Below, in pieces: positions 54,101-61,599 of a DNA stretch of 64,000 nt. The translations under genes and the position numbers were made by a program. The notes under the pieces were generated by a model. The model was given only the letters and a program-made list of their open reading frames with translations. It did no database searches and was not told where the DNA came from. The number at the start of each line of letters is the position of its first letter. Within the stretch, counting starts at the first letter, position 1. Source of the stretch: Symbiodinium natans (taxonomy: Eukaryota > Sar > Dinophyceae > Suessiales > Symbiodiniaceae); contig CAJNDS010002568.1 in NCBI GenBank assembly GCA_905221605.1, positions 625,913 through 689,912 on the forward strand. Reading direction: 5' to 3'.

Positions 54101-57100
54101 GTAAGGCTACAAGGCCAATGATTTTGCAGGGGTTTGGGCTTTGGGGTCAGGTTTTATAGGGTTTGGGGTTTCGAAGTTTGTTGGTTGCCGCTAGAGATTT
54201 TTCGGGAGATACTCGTGGTAATCATCTCGACTAGGGCGACATTGGGGGGGAACCCCCCAAAAAACACTAAAAGATAATGATCCCGAAATTGCCCTGCCCT
54301 GAAAAGAATCGTTGTGTTTTTGGAAGTTCTTAAGCAAGTAGTAGTACCTCATTTTTGGAGGTTCTTCAGGAAGTAGTAGTACCTCATTTTTGGAGGAAGG
54401 AAGCAGCAGTACCTCATTTTTGGAGGTTCTTCAGCAAATAGTAGTGCCTTAACCCACACAAGGCAACTTCGCTCAGGCCAGGATGCACGTTGTACTTCTT
54501 GCCTCGGCTTCGTCAGGGGCACAGCGACTCTGTGGGCTCCCGAGGCCTAAACATCCCCCTTTTTGGGGGTGCCTCGGATATCAAAGGGGCACCATGAACC
54601 CTAAACCCTCCATGCCTGAACCCCTAAACCCGAAACCCCAAACCTCTAGTTCCAGGGGCTCAGAAACCTCAAAGGGTGGGCCCCTGGTATAGACATCCAG
54701 CTTTGGGTTTAGGGTTTAGGGCTTAGGGTTGAGGGTTTCACCATCAACCCTTAACCCTCAACCCTACAAAAGGCAAGAAGGCCCCTGTGTTCGTCTGTGT
54801 CGCGGCTTGGGGGGGGAAGGAGGGGAGGGGGGGGGGGCAGGGGGGAGGGGGAGTGGGGAGGGGGTGGAGGGGGGGGGGGGGGGGGAGGGGCGGAGACTTC
54901 GCCGACGGAGCCGGGGTGGTGCGGGTGTAGGATTCTAGGGTGAAGCGTTTAGGGTTCCGTGCGAATACGGGTGAGTTGCGTGAATTGGGCGTCCATTTTG
55001 GGATACCAAGAGTAAAGTAAACATCCAAAAAAAGGAACGCCCCGCACCCAGAACCTAAACTTAAACTGCACTTGGAAGCCCGGGAAACATGTATTTGTGC
55101 AGCTTCTCTCGGATAAGTAAACCAGCTTTGGGTCTTCGGGTGTTCTGTCCGGTGCGGGCGCAGGGCAGATTTTGACCCCTACGCCCTAAACCCTAAACCC
55201 TAAACCCTAAAGTGCCGGCGTGTGGCAGATCTTGAGGTACATCGTGTGCTCCTGGCCGACATACTTGCCCATGAGGGCGTCGATCTCATTCCTCAGAGGC
55301 TTAGGGTTTAGGGTTTAGGGTTTAGGGTTTAGGGATTAGGGTTTAGGGTTTAGGGAATAGGGTTTAGGGTTTAGGTTTTAGGGTGTAGGGTTCCTATAAC
55401 CCGTTTGGTTCTTAATAGGGAATGAGGGAATGAGGGCCCTACATATACCCTTTAAGGTACTCTATAAGGTACCTCATTCCCGCAGTCTTTACTAAGAACC
55501 AGCCAGTCTAAGGGCACAGGGGCCTTTAAACTAGCTTTCAGCAAACCTGTGCAAAAGGAGTAAGTGCATTCGGAGTGATCTGCGCTCCTCTTGGTACATG
55601 CTCAGCCGAAAGGAAAAACTGCTATGGGGTCTAAATCGACCTCCAAAACCTTTAAACCTACTTTTCTTAAGTTGTGATTCCTAAACCCTAAACCCTAAAC
55701 CGGGTTCTTGGGAAACTTTCCGAGACAAGTGGTTGGGTTGTGAGTAAGACCCCGCCCCCCATACTATGGGAGCGAGTTCCGAAGAACGATTCACTGTTGT
55801 TGTGGGCTTTCCATGAAGTAGGGTTTCCGGGTTTAGGGTTTAGGTTTTTACAAAAGGACGCTCCATACATGCTCATGTATATATATATATATACAGAGAT
55901 ATTGAACATATACTGACATATACATATACTCTTGTATTTAAATTCACATGTCATTTGCGAACCAAGAGCCCTGATCAGGGCGCATGATTCCCTAAACCCT
56001 AATCCCGAAAACCTAACCCCTAAACCCTAAACCCTAAACCCTAAACCCTAAGCCCTAAGCCCTAAGCCCTAAGCCCTAAGCCCTACTCAGCAACACCATC
56101 GTAGACATCTACTGCCTATGGCTTCGGGGTAGAAGGGGCTAGGGATGAGTGAGCCCTGAACCCTAAACCCTAAACCCCAAACCCCAAACCCTAAACCCTA
56201 AACCCTAAACTCCAAACTCCAAACTCCCAACCCAACCCTCCACCCTCAACACTCTTCTAGACCGACCTGAGAATGGGGACGGTTCCTCTCTTAGAGCTCG
56301 TAGGGGTCAGGGTTTAAGGGCTTTTGGGGCTTTATGGCTTTAAGGTTTAGGCGAGGGCCAAGTCCGGAATATCTCAACTACCAAACCCTGAGCCTTGATG
56401 ATAAGCGTGGGCTGCCTACAACTCCTCAGCATTTGGTCAGTCCTCTAAGATGTGGTCCCTTTTCTTAGCTTTGGAGTAGACCCTGGAAAAGAAGTATATA
56501 CTTTTCGGTATAAGTAGCTATAATAGGAACCCAGAACCAAAAAAAGTATTAAAGTATAGTACTCCAAGACCCAGTTTTTGGGTACCCTAAGCAAGAGGGG
56601 CCGCCTTGTAGTCAGGACCCCCCCCCCCCCCCCCCTTCAAGGGGACAATTTTTTTTGGAGAAGTAACGAACCATTTGTCGTTTTAATTTGTAAGTTCTGC
56701 TTGGAAGACTGCTCTACACCTCGGACAATCCAGAAACCTGCCTTCAGGCTCAGTACTAGTTTCCCCTTGTGTTCTGCTACGGTTTTTGGTTTTCTTGAGC
56801 CTAAGGGTTACAGTTTAGGGAGATTTTGCGCTTCCCGAAACATGGAATTACAATTGTACACTGTGCACCTAAACCCTCAAATTCTAAAGCCCCAGACTCT
56901 AAACCTTATTTGCTTCTGCCTCCTCCAGGAAAACGAAGCTCTAAACCCATGTGGATCTTGAACGTACTGCTCCCCCTCCCCTCCTATGACATTGCAAAGC
57001 ATTTAAAGCCCGGGGCCCAAAACCCTACGCCCCAAACCCTACACCCTAAACCCGAATTCCCGGGTCCTTAAGGGAAGGCCTGCGCCCGAGTGTCACTTTG

Positions 57101-60100
57101 CTGGGGTTGTGCTGCTGGTAGATCTTGATCATCCGCTCTCGGTACGCCTCCAGAGGCTGGGGACATGGATCCGCAACAATGTTAATTAACCCTAAACCCT
57201 AAAACCTAAACCCTTTTAGACGCACAAAGGGGAGAGGCCCGGAGGACTCTCTCCCAATTTTTGCTGAGGTGGGTCCCCCACCGATCGTTCTGGGGGCGCG
57301 AGAGACTCCGCGTGTCTTCCTAGACGATGTCATGTGACTTCTTAATTAATTTCATTCAGGACCGGCAGCGCCTTGGACGCTTCTAGTTCGGCGAGAGAGA
57401 GAAAACCTAAACCCTAAACCCTACACCATACACCCTGCACCCTAAACCCTCAACCCGAGACCATACACCCCCACACCCGACACCTTAACACCTACAAGAA
57501 GACCATTTTTAATGGTCGGGATTTTACGGCTTAAGGGCCTGGGCCTTCCATGCTTGAGGGCTTTAGAGTTCTTATTTCTTAATAGGGTTTAGGGCTGGAG
57601 GGCCCCAGGATTTGGGGTTTAGGGTTTAGGTTAGGGGATACCAGGGCCCGAGAGTTTGTGGCGTTTTCAGCTTGTCAGGGTTTCTGGCTTTAGGGCTTAG
57701 GGTTCCTTGCAAGCCCGGCACCCCCACCAAACTTAGCCCACCGCGTGACTAAACCCTAAACCCTAAACCCTACTCCCTAAACCCCAAACCCTAAACCCTA
57801 AACCCTAAAACCCCAAACCCTAAACCCTAAACCCCAAACCCTAAACCCTAAACCCTAAACCCCAAACCCTAAACCCTAAACCCCCCAAAAAAACGAATCT
57901 TCGACTCGGGCCTGCTTCACATCTACTCCACCGGCCCCCAGCGCGGACGGCGAGGCTCCAAAGGCCCCCGAGAGGCCTGGGCTCTGGGGGGGCTTCTATT
58001 GGGGGGGTGATACAGGGGTTTAGGGTTTAGGGTTCGGGGTTTGGGGTTTGGGTTTTGGGGTTTCGGGTTTGATTTCCGGAGTTTGGGGTTTGGGGTTTGG
58101 GGTTTGGGGATTAGGGCTTAGGGGTTAGGGACTGGGGTCAACGTCTAGGGGCGAGATGCCGAAGGCTTGCACAGGGCTCAGGAGCTCGCAAGAGACTCTA
58201 ACCCTCCAAGCCCTACCCCCTAAATCCTATAAGCCCTAAACTTTAGCCCTAAGCCCTAAACCCTACACCCTATAACCCCTAAACCCTTTCAGCCCTGAAA
58301 CCCCTTTGAGAAATAACACACCTCTGCTGTGGCAAGAACACCCCATGGCCTCCAGGAGAAGCCTGGCCAAACATGCCGCCGCCGCTACTGGCACCACCTC
58401 TCTTCAACGACGACCCTAAGATTGACATGGTTTATGGTTTAGGGTTTAGGGTTTAGGGTTTAGGGTTTAGGGTTTAGGGTTTAGGGTTTAGGGTTTAGGG
58501 GCTTCTTCAACCGTCTTGCATAGGTGTATGACTCTATTCTGAGGATGCTCCACATTCAGGACTTTAGAGCTCTGGTTTTCGCATTCAGGGCACCACTTGG
58601 GACAGTCGGAAAACTTCGCGGCCTTCGCCAAATGCATCTCGTACCATCTCACCTTTAAGACCCCGAGTTGAACCTACGTCGGCATTTCCAAAGTAAGGGG
58701 CCAGCCCTAAACCCTAAACCCTAAACCCTAAACCCTAAACCCTAAACCCTAAACCCTAAGAAAAAAAACGGCCTGTTGAAAAAAAAAAGGTTGGAACGAA
58801 CCAGCCTCGGGGTCTCGAGGTGTAGGAGGAAGTGCTTCGCTCTTTACGGCCATGCGCATGAAGGTTTGCGCTGAGCGTTTAGGGTTTTTGGCGCTTAGCG
58901 TTTAAGGTTTAGGGTTTAGGGTCTAGGGCCTAGGGTCTAGGGTCTAGGGTCTAGGGTTTAGGGTTTAAGGTTTAGGGCTTCGGAGTTACCCTGACATGAC
59001 ACTGATATTACACTGCATCGACCCGTGGTGGAAGATATGATGCATTGCGACATCTTGGTTTTGCATATTCTCTTGTCGGACTTTGAAATTCAGACAACAC
59101 TACGAAAGCCCCTACACTCTTGAAGCCCGTGCGTGGCGGGAGGGTTTCCCCAAGGCCTCCAGGAGAAGCTTGGCCAAACAGGCCGCCGCCACTGGGAGAA
59201 GCTTGGCCGAAGAGGCCGCCGCCGCTGCTGGCCCCACCTCTCTTCGACATCGCTCATCAATACAGTTTTTTCTATATTATCCTTATAAGGATCTACACAT
59301 GACATAGTCTTTATTTATTTGTATTTTAATCAGGGTAGTGAAAATGATGTGTGTGTGTGTGTGTGTGTGACGCTATTTTCGGGTGTAGTTGGGTCCAGGG
59401 CATAAGGTTTAGAGTACGGGCCTTGGGCTCAAGATTTAGGGTGCGCTTGTTGCTTTCTTTAGGGTAGGGCATAGGCATGAAAGGCCCGCTTGTGTACCAC
59501 TCAACCGAACACGCGATGTGCTGTGACATCTTGGATTCGGACCTTTGAATTCCAGGAAGACCAGCCACCCTACTACACTCTTCAAGCCTCTGTGTGGCTG
59601 GAGGGTTTCCCATGGCCTCCTGGAGAAGCTTGGCCAAACAGGCCGCCGCCACTGGGAGAAGCTTGGCCGAAGAGGCCGCCACCGCTGCTGGCCGCACCTC
59701 TCTTCAAGACTGGCAGAAGGCCGGTATGGCAAGAAAATGATCAAAGCAATACGGCGATAATAATTGCCATAAGCATGGTAACCCCAACAAGTGCACTACT
59801 CGTAACCATACTCAGAATAGTCATAAGACATGGATCTTTATAATTATCACAACTGTGGGTTGAGTGCAGCCTCGGCGTCGACAGTAGGAATCAAAGGGGT
59901 TCCCATGTTGGTTTCGAGGGGGTCGTAAGACCTTAGAAATAAAGGAGATGAGGGCCTACTCTCCGCTCACCTTCCATCCTACGTTCTGGGCTTAGAGCTT
60001 AGGGCCAACCGGCGGCAACCCTCGACTGCTGTCCGTGTTGGACCAATGGGTTTCGTCATCAGGGTATCGGGTGGGATTGATGGGCTTGACGCTGGCAATG

Positions 60101-61599
60101 CTGTGTTTTACATGATTCTGAACTTGGACTCCTGTACCGCAAGCAGGCAAGACAAGCCTAAACCCTGAACACCAGAATACCCTAAACCCTCACTCAACCC
60201 TCAAGCCTACACCCTCAACCTCAAACCCTCAGCCCTGAATCCTCCTAAGCCTTCATGCCGTGGCCAGGAAGCTTCCCATGGCCTCCCGGGGCAGCTTGAC
60301 CGAACAGGCCGCCGCCACTGCTGGCCCCACCTCTCTTCACAAAATGACCAAAGGGAAGGTCCAAAGGTGTCACAACAACAATGACAGCTGGGTTTAGGGT
60401 TTAGGGTTAGTAGCAATCGTACTACTAGTCTAGTATAAAGGGTAATAGGAATAAAGCAGAAAAGATCCGTTAATCTTGTCTGAATCATCGGAATATAGTC
60501 AACAAAATGCTCGTGATCTGCATGCTGCCCCTCCTCACTTCTAGGGTCTGGGGTTTAGGGTTTAGGGTTTAGGGTTTAGGGTTTAGGGTTTAGGGTTTAG
60601 GGTTTAGGGTTTAGGGCTTGCGGAGCTAGGGCACCGGTTGGTCGGCGTGGCGCTAAGTTCCTGAAGGCCATCTGGAGGCCCTCATTGAAGACTTCTCTGT
60701 GCGAAACTGCCCCCGCAAAAAGCCAGAAACCCTAAACCTGCAAAACAACACTATAAACCCTATAAACCCTATAAACCCTATAAACCCTATAAACCCTATA
60801 AAGCCTATAAACCCTATAAACCCTATAAACCCTATAAACCCTATAAACCCTATAAACCCTATAAACCCTATAAACCCAATACCCTATAAACCCCATACCC
60901 TATTATTTTGGGCATTTTGGAGGTGCAGGTGCATTGGTGGACCCTCTGGGACTTCATCTCCCCAGCAAGCCGCCCAAAGCCCTGCCTCCCCAAAGAAACG
61001 GTTCAGGGTTTAGGGTTTAGGGTTTAGGGTTTAGGGTTTAGGGTTTAGGGTTTAGGGTATAGTGTTTAGGGTATAGTGTTGGATGCAGGGGACCTTTCCT
61101 CAACCAGAGTAGCAGCCCGACAGAACACAGTTTAGGGAATATTCCTCTGGAAAGTATGGGCAGAATGTAAGAAGAGTTCCTCAAGAGAGGCCTGTTCCAA
61201 CGCTTCGTTAGGTTTATAAAGGGAGCCTGACAGAAAAATGGAAGAATTAGGGCCCACTCTGGGTCTCAGAGTTCTCCTATCCCTTCCTTGTAACCATCAC
61301 AACAAAATCATGTGTAGTGGGGTTTGGGGTTTAGGGTTTAGGGCATTATTTTGGGGTTGCGGAAAAATTTACACGCCAAAAGCTTGCAGCCATTTAGCAA
61401 AAAGAAAAGGCCCCCACCATAGCCCCTAAACCCTAAACCCTAAACCCCAAACCCTAACCCTAAACCCTAAACCCTAAAAACCCCAAACCCCTAAACCCTA
61501 AACCCTTAACCCTAAACGCAAGCTTTCTGCTTCTCAGAACGGGACCCCCGAAGAGCCCGCCGCCCGTGGCGCCGGGCGCGCCAAAGGAGGAGCTTGGGC
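42110..61599 (-). CDS. Multi-exon FG-nucleoporin-like gene (gene model)
   Basis: Inferred gene read right to left from at least 61599 to a TAG at 42112-42110; the start is not found. About 18 short exons encode Gly/Ala-rich FG and GLFG repeats (GGLFGQASPSGGGLFG, GGLFGG, SPFGG), as in FG nucleoporins that line the nuclear pore and bind transport receptors. FG blocks alternate with a module present twice: YRERM(M/I)(R/K)IYQQHNPSK, NEID(S/A)LM(A/G)KYVGQEH, and QPEPEIR. FG exons mostly have AG|G acceptors, GC/GA/GT donors, lengths divisible by three and phase 1 at both ends, so they splice in frame. The introns (0.2-3 kb) consist largely of telomere-like repeats. An alternative reading is two tandem paralogues, but only one stop codon was found. 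Some joins (57.2-57.9 and 46-47.7 kb, and at 49377 and 44864) remain open. Confidence 0.65.
42982..43107 (-). CDS. FG gene, GAPMG-repeat exon
   Basis: 126 nt, acceptor CTAAG|GT, donor CCCG|GT (or GGT|GC two bases on). It encodes AFGAPMGGAPMGGAPMGG, then more GAPMGG units, then GGGFGASMLPG. Six near-identical 12-bp units show recent slippage. Entry is phase 1. Confidence 0.65.
44119..44165 (-). CDS. FG gene, module A: QPEPEIR exon
   Basis: 47 nt, acceptor AAAG|G, donor GGAG|GC, entering in phase 2 and leaving in phase 1. It reads YKVQPEPEIRAGGAG. Exon 53897-53952 is its homologue, with the same phases. The tract KYKV is in this exon here but split off by an extra intron in module B. Confidence 0.65.
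44771..44840 (-). repeat. CCCTAAA array between 24-bp direct repeats
   Basis: TTGAAAGCTCCGAGGGGCTTGTTG's first 20 bases (TTGAAAGCTCCGAGGGGCTT) plus GTTG occur at 44747-44770 and again at 44841-44864. They flank a 70-bp CCCTAAA array exactly. The right copy abuts the coding end of the neighbouring exon. Confidence 0.85.
44864..44930 (-). CDS. FG gene, module A: KYVGQEH exon
   Basis: Acceptor CTTAG|G. It reads NEIDSLMAKYVGQEHVMYLK, then Ile-Cys. It is homologous to 55227-55291 with the same entry phase (2). The donor is unresolved because the intron here begins inside a 24-bp direct repeat. A longer form entering at 44965 would add FFLTDAPEPLR upstream. Confidence 0.65.
45810..45902 (-). repeat. 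CCCTAAA/CCCTGAA array between 20-bp direct repeats
   Basis: GTCAGCTTGCTGGGGTTGTG occurs at 45810-45829 and 45883-45902, flanking a short telomere-like array. The right copy covers the 3' end of the exon at 45886-45946, so exon-end sequence was duplicated into the intron. Confidence 0.8.
45886..45946 (-). CDS. FG gene, module A: HNPSK exon
   Basis: Reads REAYRERMMRIYQQHNPSKL. The best common donor with its homologue 57095-57156 is GA (AAGCT|GACG), leaving in phase 2 and joining directly to NEIDSLM. The acceptor is one of two adjacent AGs (45947 or 45945). Confidence 0.65.
46039..46254 (+). repeat. Tandem duplication of about 105-110 bp
   Basis: The block AACCCTCTCCCCTAAAACTA to GTCTTGGAAGTCAA is present twice (about 46039-46150 and 46150-46254), differing at a few bases. 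On the minus strand 46285-46219 reads PLRPLSFDFQDVSKMQR up to AG|GTAC and may be one more exon of the FG gene, but its phase does not match the next exon. Confidence 0.6.
47711..47770 (-). CDS. FG gene, FG exon (A4)
   Basis: 60 nt, acceptor GGCAG|GA, GC donor GCAG|GCTCCC, phase 1 at both ends. It encodes GGLFGGGGAAASPFGGAAA. A second possible donor, TGCAG|GTTTAGGG further left, would take its GT from the telomere-like repeat. Confidence 0.7.
48114..48167 (-). CDS. FG gene, FG exon (A3)
   Basis: 54 nt, acceptor CACCAG|GT, GC donor CACAG|GCAG, phase 1 at both ends. It encodes VFGGGGSPSPFGAGAST. Confidence 0.7.
48678..48805 (+). repeat. (TTTAGGG)n array in an intron
   Basis: About 18 perfect heptamers within the intron between exons 49377-49426 and 48114-48167. 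Confidence 0.93.
49191..49251 (+). repeat. CTTGGGATGTTC-type MITE, short copy
   Basis: TGGGATGTTCCCCCTCAACA, then ACAGTCCTTTAACAGGGATA, ending CATCATCCCA. Its ends and ACAGTCC motif are shared with 29010-29107 and 52291-52403. Confidence 0.5.
49377..49426 (-). CDS. FG gene, FG exon (A2), donor unresolved
   Basis: Acceptor CTGAG|GC, phase 1. It encodes LFGGGGAAASPFGVAQ. The visible donors (CAG|GCGATG giving 50 nt, GG|GTGGCG giving 41 nt) leave the wrong phase for the next exon. The end is therefore uncertain, or an exon was missed. Confidence 0.55.
49748..49816 (-). CDS. FG gene, FG exon (A1)
   Basis: 69 nt, acceptor TTGCAG|GA, GC donor GGAG|GCTCC, phase 1 at both ends. It encodes GGLFGGGAAASPFGGAAASS, then GG. 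Confidence 0.7.
50530..50790. other. Open GC-rich island in an intron
   Basis: About 260 bp without telomere-like repeat, open in several frames on both strands. Minus reads include SGVELGEEILEFLAWGPTTV; plus reads include RRHWAPRQGFKEGLFTVVGP. It may hold an exon of the FG gene, but no frame shows FG motifs or matching phases. Confidence 0.3.
51447..51500 (-). CDS. FG gene, FG exon (B8)
   Basis: 54 nt, acceptor GTGGAG|GA, probable GA donor CTCAG|GAGACTG, phase 1 at both ends. It encodes GGLFGGGAAAFGSGASS. Confidence 0.65.
51605..51742 (+). repeat. TAGTTACATGG MITE-like element, copy 2
   Basis: GTAGTTACATGGTCCCTTAG to GGGACCATATTAATGGCCAT. Internal GGGCCCATACATCAGAACCC is identical to copy 1 at 12410-12550. 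It lies in an intron of the FG gene. Confidence 0.6.
52170..52288 (+). repeat. (TTTAGGG)n array in an intron
   Basis: About 16 perfect heptamers. Just left, at 52055-52078, is a run of over 20 G that may be an assembly-sensitive homopolymer. Confidence 0.93.
52291..52403 (+). repeat. CTTGGGATGTTC-type MITE, long copy
   Basis: Nested inverted repeats: GAACATATGTT with AACATGTTC outside, CTTATACCAACAGTCCTTGA with CAGGGACTGTTGGCATAAG inside. The whole element can fold on itself. Confidence 0.6.
52408..52513 (+). repeat. CTAGGATGGCCC MITE-like element, copy 3
   Basis: TCTAGGATGGCCCATAACAA to GTGCCTGCCTACCTAGG, with CTCTTAAACCCAATAAGGGC inside. It lies 4 bp from the previous element. Confidence 0.55.
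52876..52932 (-). CDS. FG gene, FG exon (B7)
   Basis: 57 nt, acceptor GGCAG|GC, GC donor CTCAG|GCCG, phase 1 at both ends. It encodes GLFGGAAAGSPFGGGASS and receives the phase-1 end of the QPEPEIR exon. Confidence 0.7.
53716..53819 (+). repeat. CTAGACCCAAGAGTA MITE-like element, copy 3
   Basis: The left end is eroded. The core GAGGGTGCCCTTTTT and the right end GGGCCTACTCCGGGTCCTAG match the other copies. A repeated right end (GGGCCTACTCTGGGTCC) lies at about 53858-53874. Confidence 0.5.
53897..53952 (-). CDS. FG gene, module B: QPEPEIR exon
   Basis: 56 nt, acceptor CCTAG|G, GC donor GGAG|GCTG, entering in phase 2 and leaving in phase 1 like its homologue 44119-44165. It reads QPEPEIRGAASPGLGNTG. 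Its first base completes a Val codon begun in the 16-nt exon. Confidence 0.65.
54487..54502 (-). CDS. FG gene, 16-nt microexon (module B)
   Basis: Acceptor CCGAG|GC, GC donor AACGT|GCATCC. It enters in phase 1 and leaves in phase 2, reading (C)KKYN(V). With its neighbours it gives KICKKYNVQPEPEIR, matching module A. The fit of sequence and both phases supports it, but so short an exon needs transcript proof. Confidence 0.5.
54805..54893 (+). repeat. G-rich tract in an intron
   Basis: About 90 bases of mostly G with A and T. Glycine- or proline-rich frames across it are artefacts. Confidence 0.85.
55227..55291 (-). CDS. FG gene, module B: KYVGQEH exon
   Basis: 65 nt, acceptor CTGAG|G, GC donor ATCT|GCCAC. 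It enters in phase 2 and leaves in phase 1. It reads NEIDALMGKYVGQEHTMYLK, then Ile and a split Cys codon completed by the microexon. Confidence 0.65.
57095..57156 (-). CDS. FG gene, module B: HNPSK exon
   Basis: Acceptor CCCCAG|CC, probable GA donor AAAGT|GACAC, leaving in phase 2. It reads LEAYRERMIKIYQQHNPSK. It pairs with 45886-45946. The entry phase does not match the preceding FG exon, so an exon between 57.2 and 57.9 kb is probably missing. Confidence 0.65.
57932..57976 (-). CDS. FG gene, FG exon (E6)
   Basis: 45 nt, acceptor CCCAG|GC, GT donor GCCG|GTGG, phase 1 at both ends. It encodes LSGAFGASPSALGA. Confidence 0.6.
58350..58397 (-). CDS. FG gene, GLFG-type exon (E5)
   Basis: 48 nt, acceptor AAGAGAG|G, GC donor GGAG|GCCATG, phase 1 at both ends. 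It encodes GASSGGGMFGQASPG. It is one of four tandem copies of this exon, and its intron edges also resemble the others. Confidence 0.65.
59157..59237 (-). CDS. FG gene, GLFG-type exon (E4)
   Basis: 81 nt, acceptor AGAG|G, GC donor GGAG|GCCTTG, phase 1 at both ends. It encodes GASSGGGLFGQASPSGGGLF, then GQASPG. It is nearly identical to 59617-59697. Confidence 0.7.
59617..59697 (-). CDS. FG gene, GLFG-type exon (E3)
   Basis: 81 nt, same splice sites as E4, encoding GAASSGGGLFGQASPSGGGL, then FGQASPG. The flanks upstream and downstream are similar to those of E4, so exon and adjoining intron were duplicated together. Confidence 0.7.
60283..60330 (-). CDS. FG gene, GLFG-type exon (E2)
   Basis: 48 nt, acceptor AGAG|G, GC donor GGAG|GCCATG, phase 1 at both ends. 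It encodes GASSGGGLFGQAAPG. Confidence 0.7.
60751..60903 (+). repeat. (CCCTATAAA)n array
   Basis: About 16 copies of a 9-bp unit, CCCTATAAA, an expanded variant of the heptamer. Because 9 is a multiple of three it yields an artificial Ile-Asn-Pro repeat frame. Confidence 0.92.
61546..61599 (-). CDS. FG gene, first recognised FG exon (E1)
   Basis: 54 nt, acceptor GCGCAG|GC, GT donor CGGGG|GTCCCG, phase 1 at both ends. It encodes PSSFGAPGATGGGLFG. Entry in phase 1 means at least one more upstream exon with the start codon exists between here and 63.0 kb. Confidence 0.65.

Noticed and set aside
60699-61013. Ile-Asn-Pro repeat protein
   Set aside because: The frame comes from the 9-bp CCCTATAAA repeat, whose length is a multiple of three.
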